From assembly GCA_003481775.1 (NCBI GenBank), contig QULU01000002.1, positions 186,001-250,000 of the forward strand: a DNA stretch of 64,000 bases, written 5' to 3'. The translations under genes and the position numbers were made by a program. The stretch comes from Clostridiaceae bacterium OM02-2AC (GTDB lineage Bacteria > Bacillota_I > Bacilli_A > Erysipelotrichales > Erysipelotrichaceae). Shown in pieces: positions 25,704 through 34,105 of this stretch (positions are counted from its first letter, which is position 1; each line of letters begins with the position of its first letter). The notes beneath the pieces were generated by a model. It was given only the letters and a program-made list of their open reading frames with translations. It made no database searches and was not told the origin of the DNA.

Positions 25704-26522
25704 TTATAATGCACAGCTTCTGGCTCCGTTTTTACCACCCTCACGGATGATCTGCGCCTTTGCCTGCGTGTTTTTCACCGGTACGATAGCACCGGAGTTC
25801 TCACTGCCGATATACAGGTCGATATGATTTCCCTGAATAGCCCCGCCACGATCCAGTACGATGGCATAATAGGGCTGATCCGGCGTAATACCACTTCCGC
25901 TCAGACCGTGATCACTGATTTTCAGAATCGAGCAAAGCGGAATGCTTGGATCTGCAGCAACGATATAGTAATTACCATACCGAATGCCCGGCTGCCAGGA
26001 ACCATCCGGCATCTGAACACCAAGGTTTAAATCCAGCGCCACCCCTAAGGAAGTACCGCCGCGGCCGCTTTCACCACCACACCCATAGCAGTCAACGCCA
26101 TAGGTTGTGATTTTCGGACTAAATGCCTGTGAAGATTCCTTTTCCATCTTTTTCAGCCGTTCCTGCTCTTTTCTTTTTTTCTCCAGCTGTACTTGACGTT
26201 TTCGTTCCTTTACAACCTTATCTTTCATTTTTTTCGCATAGCCCTCGACATTAGATTTCATTAGCAGCACACCATGCTCATCCCTCATGCTGCGAAACAT
26301 AGAGCCACCCTTTTGCATAGGACCATAGGCATGAAAAGCCATGGCAGCCATGCTGGTATCCTTTGTCTGAATCAGGCTGTTTGTATGAAGGGTATCCTGA
26401 GATACCGTATGTTTGTTATTCACAGTGTTCAGTGACTTCTGCGTTACAGAAGCACTGGAAGCACATCCATATAAAGCGAAAACACAGATGAATAAAGCGA
26501 ATTTTATTCGTTTTGATTTCAT
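25704..26522 (-). CDS. 3D-domain lipoprotein, likely cell-wall lytic enzyme
   Basis: The product has 272 residues. A signal peptide with lipobox LYGC places Cys20 as the lipidated residue. A coiled-coil-like Lys/Arg/Glu-rich stretch follows (about 95-130, KERKRQVQLEKKRKEQERL). The C-terminal domain (about 150-272) is a 3D domain: GGTSLGVALDLN, VAADPSIPLCSILK, and VLDRGGAIQGNHIDLY with the conserved aspartates. The 3D fold is shared with lytic transglycosylases such as MltA and resuscitation-type YabE/YuiC proteins. It probably remodels peptidoglycan at the membrane surface. Position next to rnmV matches yabE in Bacillus. Confidence 0.85.
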   Translation of the reverse strand: MKSKRIKFALFICVFALYGCASSASVTQKSLNTVNNKHTVSQDTLHTNSLIQTKDTSMAAMAFHAYGPMQKGGSMFRSMRDEHGVLLMKSNVEGYAKKMKDKVVKERKRQVQLEKKRKEQERLKKMEKESSQAFSPKITTYGVDCYGCGGESGRGGTSLGVALDLNLGVQMPDGSWQPGIRYGNYYIVAADPSIPLCSILKISDHGLSGSGITPDQPYYAIVLDRGGAIQGNHIDLYIGSENSGAIVPVKNTQAKAQIIREGGKNGARSCAL

Positions 26523-26897
26523 TGATGTTCCTCCTTTTACGAAACAGACACTAGTCTAGCATACTTTTTTTGACTTGTCCAATATTTTTATTTTTTAACA
26601 TGCATTTATGTTTATTTTCCCCTCTACATTGTATTTTATACATATGATTTTGTAGAGGTATTTATGCCAGACCCTTTAAATAAAGGTATCTATGAACTAT
26701 ACTATGTCAGAAATCTGATTTTTATGTGAAAATATATTTGTGATTATTATTTTAAATTTCACAAGTGATATTTGTTTTTTCATTTGTTTCAGTTTTCTGA
26801 AACCGCTGTCGCTCCCCTGTTTATCGCTTTTTCGCACGGTTTCTTCCACTTGTGAAGAAAACATGAAAAAAAGCCCGATTTCCGGGCAATTTTATTT
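26523..26897. other. Intergenic region with a possible micro-ORF
   Basis: It holds the upstream region of the 3D lipoprotein gene and the terminator of the ABC-F gene. A plus-strand 21-codon frame at 26664-26729 (MPDPLNKGIYELYYVRNLI...) starts six bases after GAGG. I give it low weight because no promoter or conserved context supports it. Nothing else is visible. Confidence 0.3.
26864..26887 (-). terminator. Intrinsic terminator of the ABC-F gene
   Basis: GCCCG (26873-26877) and CGGGC (26883-26887) form a short GC-rich stem, followed on the minus strand by a run of T residues (26864-26872). It lies directly after the stop codon. Confidence 0.8.
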
Positions 26898-28487
26898 CTA
26901 TTCTTCGATTCCGTATTCCTTTTCCAGATAGTCATCATAGGTTGTTCGACGGTCAATGATACCGTCATCTCTGATTTCAATGATACGATTTGCGATTGTC
27001 TGAATGAACTGATGGTCATGACTTACAAAAATCAGTTCTCCCGGATATTTTATCAGAGCATTATTCAATGTCTGAATGGATTCCAAATCCAGATGGTTGA
27101 TTGGATCATCCATCAACAACAGATTCCCTGCCTCCAGCATCGTCTTGGACAACATGCAGCGCGCCTTCTCTCCACCGGACAACACATTGACAGGCTTCAG
27201 CGGTTCTTCTCCGCTAAACAGCATTCTTCCAAGGAAACCGCGGATAAAGGACATATCGTCGATATCCGTATACTGGCTCAGCCACTCACAGATACTCTGC
27301 GTACCTTCAAAATAAGCACTGTTATCGTCCGGTATATAAGAAACCTTGATGGTCTGCCCCAGCTGAATGCTTCCGGCATCCGGTGTCAGCTCTTGTGCAA
27401 TCAGCTTTAACAGCAGCGTGGTTTTCAGTGGATCGCCAATCAGCGCCACCTTATCCCCCTTCATCATGTTAAAGGAGATATTTGACAGTCTGCAATCTTC
27501 GACCTGTTTCTCTACATCCTCAATATACAATATAGAACGACCACTCTCCCGCTCCGGTTTAAATTCAATAAACGGATATTTTCGAGTAGAAGGCTGCAGA
27601 TCATCCAGCGTTATCTTATCCAGAATTTTCTTTCGCGATGTTGCCTGTCTGGATTTGGAAGCATTGGCAGAGAAGCGGGCGATAAAGTCCTCCAGCTCTT
27701 TGATTTTCTCTTCCTTTTTGCTGTTGGCATCCTTCAGCTGACGGCTGATCAGCTGGCTGGATTCATACCAGAAATCATAATTTCCTGCAAAGAGCTTAAT
27801 CTTACCATAATCCACATCGGCGATATGTGTACACACCTTATTTAAAAAGTGACGGTCATGGCTGACCACGATTACCGTATTTTCATAATTCATCAGGAAA
27901 TGCTCCAGCCAGGAGCATGCCTTGATATCCAGATGGTTGGTAGGCTCATCCAGCAGCAGCGTATTCGGCTTTCCAAACAACGCCTGTGCCAGCAGCACCT
28001 TCACCTTATCGCTACCGGACAGCTCTTTCATAAATAGATCATGCAGGTCCACCGGGATTCCCAGACCGTTTAACAGCGTTGCCGCATTACTTTCCGCATT
28101 CCAGCCATCCATATCCGCAAAGGCTGCTTCCAGCTCACCGGCACGGATACCGTCTGCTTCACTGAAATCCTCCTTGCAGTAAATTTCATCCTTTTCCCGC
28201 TTTACCTCATACAGCTTTGTATTTCCCATCAATACCGTTTCCAGTACCGTGTACTCATCAAATGCAAAGTGATCCTGCTTCAGTGTAAATACCGTTTCAT
28301 TCGGCTTGATGATGACAGAGCCGGTATCCGGCTTCAGCTCACCGCTAAGTACCTTCAGAAAGGTGGATTTTCCTGCACCATTTGCACCGATCAGACCATA
28401 ACAGTTACCATCTGTGAATTTTAAGTTTACATTATCATACAGTGTTCGTGATCCAAAACGTACACTGATATTTTGTGTTTCTATCAT
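26898..28487 (-). CDS. ABC-F family ATPase with a degenerate second nucleotide site
   Basis: The product has 529 residues with two fused ABC domains and no membrane segment, as in ABC-F proteins that act on ribosomes. The first domain is canonical: GANGAGKST, signature LSGSDKVKVLLAQAL, LLLDEPTNHLD. In the second, the Walker A is shortened to GDPLKTT (usually G-x4-GK[ST]), the signature LSGGEKAR is intact, and Walker B reads LLMDDPINHLD with Asp in place of the catalytic Glu. This pattern resembles the YkpA/YbiT-like group. The start at 28487 has GGAGG upstream; the longer frame from 28511 is not needed. Confidence 0.9.
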   Translation of the reverse strand: MIETQNISVRFGSRTLYDNVNLKFTDGNCYGLIGANGAGKSTFLKVLSGELKPDTGSVIIKPNETVFTLKQDHFAFDEYTVLETVLMGNTKLYEVKREKDEIYCKEDFSEADGIRAGELEAAFADMDGWNAESNAATLLNGLGIPVDLHDLFMKELSGSDKVKVLLAQALFGKPNTLLLDEPTNHLDIKACSWLEHFLMNYENTVIVVSHDRHFLNKVCTHIADVDYGKIKLFAGNYDFWYESSQLISRQLKDANSKKEEKIKELEDFIARFSANASKSRQATSRKKILDKITLDDLQPSTRKYPFIEFKPERESGRSILYIEDVEKQVEDCRLSNISFNMMKGDKVALIGDPLKTTLLLKLIAQELTPDAGSIQLGQTIKVSYIPDDNSAYFEGTQSICEWLSQYTDIDDMSFIRGFLGRMLFSGEEPLKPVNVLSGGEKARCMLSKTMLEAGNLLLMDDPINHLDLESIQTLNNALIKYPGELIFVSHDHQFIQTIANRIIEIRDDGIIDRRTTYDDYLEKEYGIEE

Positions 28488-28720
28488 TTTTCTACCTCCA
28501 GGTGTCAACAATTATGCATTATATCATACAAACAGTAAAATGTGCAGAAAACATATGGGAATATCACTTCCTTATATATATGAGAGTCTTTTTTCATTCT
28601 AATACGAAATGAGAAAGGACTGCAACCTAACTATTTTATCATTCTAGCTGTCACAGCCCTTTTTCATTTACACATACTACATGTATATAATTATCAAAAT
28701 ATATTATGTTTGATTCAATT

Positions 28721-29119
28721 TTATTCATTTATGCCTTTTTTCCTTATCCACTTCTTTATTGGATGTTTTTCATATAATATAACGAGGTAAACAATAAGTA
28801 AGGAAATACACATTACTGAATTTGAGCCTAAATTACTCAAAAACATGACAAACCATAAATCATCAAAGTATATGCTTACAGCAGGTAGTAGAAATTCAAC
28901 AAGACCAATGAAGAGTGGAAGAATCTGAAAGCTATTTCTTAAAAGAAGTAAATATAATAGACACAAATAATATATTATATATGCACACGCCCAATATGTT
29001 AAGTATATATTCCATGTACTAGCTCCAGCAGATATATCAAAAAATTGATAATTTAACCAAATAATAGCAAAGCTAAGAAAGGGGATGAGAAGAACTATAA
29101 GATTATGAATCTTTTTCAT
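28721..29119 (-). CDS. Four-helix membrane protein, unknown function
   Basis: The product has 132 residues, very hydrophobic and AT-rich in codon choice compared with neighbours. Four helices are seen (about 5-27, 38-62, 68-86 and 92-115) with a short basic tail (KHPIKKWIRKKG). AAGGAGG lies just upstream of the ATG. I recognise no family. Its size and topology resemble immunity proteins for small peptides, and two micro-ORFs precede it on the same strand, but this is weak inference. A weak hairpin near 28617-28655 may end the transcript. Confidence 0.65.
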   Translation of the reverse strand: MKKIHNLIVLLIPFLSFAIIWLNYQFFDISAGASTWNIYLTYWACAYIIYYLCLLYLLLLRNSFQILPLFIGLVEFLLPAVSIYFDDLWFVMFLSNLGSNSVMCISLLIVYLVILYEKHPIKKWIRKKGINE

Positions 29120-29189
29120 AAATTATTCCTCCTTTTTGGCCAATCAGTAAATAGCATGAAACAGGACAAGAAAATAGTTCGCTTCTCAT
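29103..29189 (-). CDS. Possible 28-residue ORF with a CPVSC motif
   Basis: The frame reads MRSELFSCPVSCYLL and ends after GGIIYEKDS. Its ATG overlaps the stop of the preceding micro-ORF as ATGA, and its end overlaps the start of the 4-TM gene by 17 bases. It has no good binding site of its own, so it would depend on coupling. The codons GGA GGA in its tail serve as the binding site of the 4-TM gene, so part of this reading frame could exist by chance. Whether it is expressed is open. Confidence 0.3.
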   Translation of the reverse strand: MRSELFSCPVSCYLLIGQKGGIIYEKDS

Positions 29190-29233
29190 AGTCCCAAGTC
29201 CAACTCATCATAACCTTTAAAATGTGATTTCAT
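29186..29233 (-). CDS. Possible 15-residue micro-ORF
   Basis: MKSHFKGYDELDLGL begins eight bases after AGAGGTG, a good binding site, and about 45 bases downstream of a consensus TTGACA. The acidic end resembles leader segments of modified peptides, but so short a frame proves nothing. It ends with ATGA, coupling it to the next small frame. It may equally be the N-terminal half of a frameshifted peptide gene. Confidence 0.35.
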   Translation of the reverse strand: MKSHFKGYDELDLGL

Positions 29234-29249
29234 GATACTTCACCTCTTT

Positions 29250-29284
29250 AGTTATAACTTAACATAGCTCATAATACATGTCAA
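29250..29284 (-). promoter_or_regulatory. Candidate promoter with a 10-bp palindrome before the micro-ORFs
   Basis: On the minus strand TTGACA (29279-29284) is followed 17 bases later by the weak -10 TAAGTT. AGTTATAACT at 29250-29259 is a perfect palindrome overlapping the start region and could be an operator. Confidence 0.4.
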
Positions 29285-29785
29285 TTTAAAGTTAAATGGT
29301 AGATAGTCAAATTGTTTTGGTATGCCAAAAATAGCTAGTCCTCTTAAATGTAAGGAAAGAAGAACATACATCCTCATTATGGAAGATGGTGTTCATTGGA
29401 AAAAGGAAAGGGTTAACGGTAGATGAACTTTAGCGTTCCTATTGCATAAATTCCTTACGATGCAACCCGGTAACTGCCTATCTAAAACATATGAACAGCC
29501 ATACGCTATTAAATCTAAAATGATATGCCCCAAGCTTTCAAGACGTTTTACAGGAATCCATTCTAGATTCAGGCATGGGAATAGTTTGTACTTTATGAAT
29601 GATTCTATCATCTAATATCACAAATATATAAATTCCAAAGATAAAGCAGCAGCAAACTCCTATCACCTATAGGGTGATGAATTTACTGCTGCTATTTTGG
29701 TAAAATCGCAAAATCCGTTGACTTCATCTTTATAAAATCTTTATTTTATACATAAAAGTCTTTTCCTTTATTCATAAACAGATAC
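29285..29785. other. Intergenic region, possible decayed sequence
   Basis: No gene is supported. A 72-codon minus-strand frame at 29393-29611 lacks a binding site and is not called. The region may hold decayed coding sequence. The two-tier hairpin at 29645-29693 serves the ABC transporter operon that ends at 29786. Confidence 0.4.
29645..29693 (-). terminator. Two-tier hairpin after the BceAB-like operon
   Basis: Outer arms AGCAGCAG/CTGCTGCT and an inner ATCACC/GGTGAT stem fold as a long hairpin. The T tract on the minus strand is short (TTTATCTTT), so termination strength is uncertain. Confidence 0.55.
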
Positions 29786-30553
29786 TTATGAAAACAGCAG
29801 CTCCATAGATTCCTTACTGTTGATTTGAACAATTTTATAGAAGTATTCTTTCTGGTCCATATCCGCACGCTCCAGATCCTCTTCGATACAGCCATCCCGC
29901 AGATACAGCAGCCGACGGGAATAGCTCGCTATCATGGCATCATGCGTCACCATAAGAATTGTAACCTTCTCCTGTTCATTCAGCTCCTTTAGGATTGTAA
30001 GCAGTGTATGTGAGTTTTTGGAATCTAGACTTCCGGTTGGCTCATCTGCCACAATCAGCTTGGGATTGTTAATTAGAGCTCTAGCGACTGCACATCGCTG
30101 ACACTGTCCTCCGGAGCATTCCACCGGATATTTATCCAGTACGTCCACAAGCTCCAGCCTCTCTGCAGTTTGCTGCACACGTTTTCCGATTTCCTCTTTC
30201 GACATATTTGACAAGGTAAGAGGCAATGCGATATTTTCCCTTAGCGTCAGAGTATCCATCAAATTAAAGGACTGAAAGATAAATCCGAGATTTTCATACC
30301 GGAATTTCCCCGTTTGAGATTCCAGCATACTGTAGACATCCACTCCATTGATTTTCACCTTTCCCTTTGTCGGCATATCGATAGTGGAAAGGTTATTGAT
30401 CAGTGTTGACTTGCCGGAACCGCTGGGACCCATGATACATATAAAATCTCCCTCATGTACTTCCAGTGAAATACCGCGCAGTGCTTCAAATTCATTTTTT
30501 GTATGACGATTATAAATCTTCGTTATATTCTTAGCTTCCAATATAGTATGCAT
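29786..30553 (-). CDS. ABC transporter ATPase, BceA/MacB type
   Basis: The product has 255 residues: Walker A GPSGSGKST, Q loop FIFQSFNLMD, signature CSGGQCQR (SGGQ core), Walker B LIVADEPTGSLD and a switch histidine VTHD. This is the LolD/MacB/BceA class that energises FtsX-like permeases. The start is ATG 30553, preceded by AGGAGA; the longer frame from 30694 runs inside the permease gene. It lies 11 bases downstream of its permease. Such pairs often confer resistance to cell-wall-acting peptides such as bacitracin. A dedicated two-component system is not adjacent, although one exists at 19-21 kb. Confidence 0.92.
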   Translation of the reverse strand: MHTILEAKNITKIYNRHTKNEFEALRGISLEVHEGDFICIMGPSGSGKSTLINNLSTIDMPTKGKVKINGVDVYSMLESQTGKFRYENLGFIFQSFNLMDTLTLRENIALPLTLSNMSKEEIGKRVQQTAERLELVDVLDKYPVECSGGQCQRCAVARALINNPKLIVADEPTGSLDSKNSHTLLTILKELNEQEKVTILMVTHDAMIASYSRRLLYLRDGCIEEDLERADMDQKEYFYKIVQINSKESMELLFS

Positions 30554-30564
30554 GCTCTGTTCTC

Positions 30565-31923
30565 CTATTCTTCCACATACGCTTCCATCATATCCTGACG
30601 AAAGATCAGTTTTCCATAAATGTGATACATCACTACTGCGGCAAGCAGCAGGAATCCGATATACAAGCCGTGCAGCTGTAGTACAAAGCTCCATGCCACA
30701 TCCCCGCCTGCCGCAAACAACGATGTAATAACCAGTAAAGACGGCAGAGATAGCAGCAGTATGAAGCCGTAAAAGCCAATGATTTCCTGTCGGATAATCT
30801 TGCGGATATCCGTTTTCAAATATCCGATCGCTATCATATTCCGAAAAACCTGACGCTTACTCAACCCATCGGCTGAAAGCTTATAAACCAGACAAATACT
30901 AATTTGAAGCATCGATACAAGAAAGGCAATCATAACAACCATAAAGGTTGCTGTATCATTATAAAATTTGCAGAGATACAGAAATAACACTGCTGTGGAT
31001 AGTAGAATAATCGTTACCAGAAGATTTCCGTTGACCATACTGTAGCGCAAATTTCCCAAAGAGATAAGATAATGGCGATTTTCCTGAAACAGCCGTTTTT
31101 TCAGCCAGCTCAATACATCCGGTAAGATATAACGAAATACATTTCCCGCACCAAATACGATGGCTAGACCCAAATATATCAGAAAAATTGCATTCATATA
31201 ATGATAGTCAATCGAAAAAAGCAGATATATGGTCAGTGCATATACACACAGATATACGATTTTCATGAAGCCCTGCTTCTGCTTTCCAATCGGGTTCATC
31301 GATTGTCTGGCACGCAGCAGCTCATTCATGGAATCCATGCGGTAAACAAAGCCAGCATCAACAATGACCAGCCACACGGATACAATCAATAGGGTGGTGA
31401 TACAGTATCCAAGTGCTGCGGAAGAAAAGACAAATACAGGTGCCTGAATATGCATTGAGAGATAGATTACATGATTCACCAGCGGAAACACACAGCAGCC
31501 GGCAAGTGCTCCAATCGGAGCCGCAGCTGCCATTATCATGAAGTTCTGTACAATAAGAAATTTAGCAATACGGATAATACTGCTGCCGCTGATCATCATT
31601 ACACCAATATCATGTGTTTTTGACATCAAAAAGAATTTGTTTGAAAAAAAGACCGTCATGATGCATATGAAAATCATAAACAAAGACAGCATCATCGTAA
31701 AGATTCCCGAACCGATACCTCCATCAAATGCTGCAACAAGAGACATCCCGCCCTGAGACATTGCAGAGGCATCCTGTAAGGACTCACTTCCGTAATAGGG
31801 ATTCGCGATGATTGCGAAAAACATCGTGATTACCAGAGAAGCGGAGAACATCGAGAATGCGAAAAAGAACGCATCTGCAGGCTTTCGCCTAAGATTCGTA
31901 TAAGAAAAACGAAGTAATTCCAT
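30565..31923 (-). CDS. FtsX-like ABC permease, BceB-related
   Basis: The product has about 452 residues with about eight to ten membrane helices. The first helix (about 15-38) is followed by a short external loop, then FtsX-type helices around 75-190, another set around 215-260 and 285-350, and two at the C-terminus. BceB proteins usually have ten helices and a large external domain of about 200 residues; here the external loops look short, so it may be a shorter relative. GGAGGAGAGT fixes the start at ATG 31923. It is the first gene of a two-gene operon. Confidence 0.85.
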   Translation of the reverse strand: MELLRFSYTNLRRKPADAFFFAFSMFSASLVITMFFAIIANPYYGSESLQDASAMSQGGMSLVAAFDGGIGSGIFTMMLSLFMIFICIMTVFFSNKFFLMSKTHDIGVMMISGSSIIRIAKFLIVQNFMIMAAAAPIGALAGCCVFPLVNHVIYLSMHIQAPVFVFSSAALGYCITTLLIVSVWLVIVDAGFVYRMDSMNELLRARQSMNPIGKQKQGFMKIVYLCVYALTIYLLFSIDYHYMNAIFLIYLGLAIVFGAGNVFRYILPDVLSWLKKRLFQENRHYLISLGNLRYSMVNGNLLVTIILLSTAVLFLYLCKFYNDTATFMVVMIAFLVSMLQISICLVYKLSADGLSKRQVFRNMIAIGYLKTDIRKIIRQEIIGFYGFILLLSLPSLLVITSLFAAGGDVAWSFVLQLHGLYIGFLLLAAVVMYHIYGKLIFRQDMMEAYVEE

Positions 31924-32505
31924 ATACTCTCCTCCATAGTTTTTTAACATCTAGCCATTGTAAACGTTAACACAGAAAAGTTTGCTTTGCAAGGTGCAAT
32001 GAGGATGATATCATACTCTTTTCTCTATTTTCTTTCATGCTGCAGCAACATGATTTACAAAATTCTGCAGGCATGGAATTTATATGACAAGCTTTGACAA
32101 CAACCGCTGAATACCGGTTAAAGGATATGAAATAGTCATCTTTCATACCATACAACTTGCTATAAAAACAGCAAGAGTTCTCACTTTCAGCTTTGATGCA
32201 GCGGCTTCAAAAATGGCGGTTCCTCATCCTATAGAGTCAGGCTGTACTTCGCTACATGCATTTTTCTGTAAGCAATATAAAGCTTCGGGTTTTGATTCTT
32301 ATACAATCCCTATAAATGAATAAGCGGTTAGAAAGATAAAGGTGCCGAATAAAAATTTTACTGTTATGATAAATGTCTAACAGTAGGGAGGAGTCGAATT
32401 TGGATAAAAAAAGGGAAGATGATAAGCCTAAGACTGCCTCATCTTCCTTTTCATACTTATAATAAAATTTCATTGTTCTCATTTTTCGTATATTATACCT
32501 GATTC
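31924..32505. other. Intergenic region with an unexplained open frame
   Basis: This contains the promoter region of the BceAB-like operon and the nitroreductase terminator. Between about 32106 and 32320 the plus strand has 68 open codons without an initial ATG. The translation (for example AAASKMAVPHPIESGC, then ASGFDSYTIPINE) has a protein-like composition, so it may be a gene fragment or a repeated intergenic element. I cannot identify it. Confidence 0.35.
32406..32447 (-). terminator. Intrinsic terminator after the nitroreductase gene
   Basis: GGAAGATGA (32414-32422) pairs perfectly with TCATCTTCC (32439-32447). The minus strand continues with a stretch of T residues (32406-32412). Confidence 0.9.
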
Positions 32506-33261
32506 CTAAGACGAATAAGCCACCGAATTTTCATCGGTTTGTTTTTTCTCATAGACAGCAGGATTTCCCCATGTCCACGTACCTTCTTGTGCACCGATTT
32601 CAAAGTGCAGCATGGCGATTCCCAAATCCACCATTTCAAAGGAATCCGTATGGGCAACCTCAGCATAAACACGATTCTGTTCCTGACGGAAACGCACCGG
32701 CTGTTTAAACAGAGCTGAGGGTGCCAGCTGCACTGCCTCCATTCCATTTTTCATCCAATCCGGACTGTGCGCTGTAATATCTGACATTTCCTCTACGGTT
32801 TTCCCTCTGCGCCGTGATGCATGCGAAATTAGCTGTTCCTTTAAGGTTTTTTTATGTGCGGTATAGCCGATCGCAATCACGCAGTACAGCTTCTCCCCTT
32901 CCTTTACATAGGGCTTCAAAGCAGCTTTTGCAAAGGTTCCGCCAACCCAGCAGGTTCCCAGATTGCGCGCTACCGCCTCCAGAATCAGCCGTTCACCGAA
33001 ATATCCCAGCTTCTCCTGCATGTATACATCACGGGAATTGCCCATCATCATAATGAAATTCTCAACATTGTGGAACATTCCATAGCTATTGCGAAATCCC
33101 TTAAAGATTTCCGGGTGTCCACATACCAGCTTCATATGCAATCCGTGCTTCTGGTTATACATATGAATGCGTTCCTTCAGAAAGGCTGCATCCTCATCCC
33201 GCAATTTCTCTCGCAGATAGCTTCTTCGGGAATGTCTTTTGTACATCGCTTCCTTCAACAT
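32506..33261 (-). CDS. Nitroreductase-family flavoprotein
   Basis: The product has 251 residues. The N-terminus has the FMN-contacting pattern MYKRHSRRSYLREKL, in which the paired arginines and serine bind FMN phosphate. The middle has the YFGERLILEAVARNLGTCWVGG segment typical of nitroreductases. The protein is longer than the common 180-220 residues, with a C-terminal region that resembles a second half-domain (PSALFKQPVRF and so on). Members reduce nitro compounds, quinones or other electron-poor molecules with NAD(P)H. The start at 33261 follows AGGGGGAA and lies one base from the stop of the PHP gene. Confidence 0.87.
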   Translation of the reverse strand: MLKEAMYKRHSRRSYLREKLRDEDAAFLKERIHMYNQKHGLHMKLVCGHPEIFKGFRNSYGMFHNVENFIMMMGNSRDVYMQEKLGYFGERLILEAVARNLGTCWVGGTFAKAALKPYVKEGEKLYCVIAIGYTAHKKTLKEQLISHASRRRGKTVEEMSDITAHSPDWMKNGMEAVQLAPSALFKQPVRFRQEQNRVYAEVAHTDSFEMVDLGIAMLHFEIGAQEGTWTWGNPAVYEKKQTDENSVAYSS

Positions 33262-33262
33262 C

Positions 33263-34060
33263 TCAGTTCCCCCTATTCCTGGCTTCAAACCGCAGCTCAT
33301 GACGAAATTTCAACGGCAGATCATATAGAATTTCCTGATTCACAATAGCATAACAATCCTGATCGGCATACTTTTGAGGTGCATGTGCATCCAGACCATA
33401 CACAATATCCACATCATAGGTGCAGGCAATTTCCCAGAAGCTGCGATATGGATAGGTATACCGAAATTCCTCGCCCAGCTTGCGTTTACCATAGCGCAGT
33501 CCGTTCAGATTGACCTCCAGAATAACCCCGTGCTTTTGCGCACTAGCACAAATTCTATGGGCAGCCTCACTACAGGCCTCTGTCCAGACTTCCTTTCCGA
33601 ACATAAACAGATCGGGATGTGCAATGATGTCCGGTAATCCCTTCTCACAGGCTTTTTCAATCAAGGAAGCATAGTGCAGTACATCCGCATCCCTATGATT
33701 ATCATAAAACTCAGGCGCATACAACGCAGGTCCATGCTGACCGAGAATGAGGTAGTCCATCTCTTTCTTATATTGCATAAGCTCTTCCAGCTGTTCCTCA
33801 AAATATTCGATTTCCATCCCCAGACGGATTTCGATTTGATCCTGATAGGCATGCTGAAGCTCTCTGACACTGTGAATATAATCGAAAAGCTCTTCCACCC
33901 GCATACGCTCTCCCGGTGCATCGCCATTGCGATACGGCGCATGGTCACTAAAGCCCATATAGCGATATCCGTTTCTTATCGCTTCCTTTACATACGCTTC
34001 ATCACTGCCTACAGCATGTCCGCAGCGCTCTGTATGACTGTGATAATTGAAATTCTGCAT
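33263..34060 (-). CDS. PHP-family phosphatase, histidinol-phosphatase-like
   Basis: The product has 265 residues. The PHP metal ligands are visible: HSHTERCGHA near the start, GFSDHAP, GMEIEYF, LILGQHGP, DIIAHPDLF and YGLDAHAP. HisK-type PHP phosphatases dephosphorylate histidinol phosphate, but many in this size range act on other small phosphates, and no his genes are nearby. It is followed, one base apart, by the nitroreductase gene, so the two form an operon. A hairpin AGCTTTC/GAAAGCT at 34080-34107 sits between it and yitT-like, but without a T tract. Confidence 0.88.
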   Translation of the reverse strand: MQNFNYHSHTERCGHAVGSDEAYVKEAIRNGYRYMGFSDHAPYRNGDAPGERMRVEELFDYIHSVRELQHAYQDQIEIRLGMEIEYFEEQLEELMQYKKEMDYLILGQHGPALYAPEFYDNHRDADVLHYASLIEKACEKGLPDIIAHPDLFMFGKEVWTEACSEAAHRICASAQKHGVILEVNLNGLRYGKRKLGEEFRYTYPYRSFWEIACTYDVDIVYGLDAHAPQKYADQDCYAIVNQEILYDLPLKFRHELRFEARNRGN

Positions 34061-34105
34061 TTCATCAGCCTCCTTCCATAAGCTTTCTATTATATATAAG
34101 GAAAG

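Noticed and set aside
29393..29611. 72-codon minus-strand frame
   Set aside because: No binding site, no recognisable domain and unlike codon use; mentioned only as possible decayed sequence.
32400..32462. Plus-strand TTG frame of 20 codons with GGGAGGAG upstream
   Set aside because: It runs through the nitroreductase terminator and ends in its T-rich side; most likely chance.
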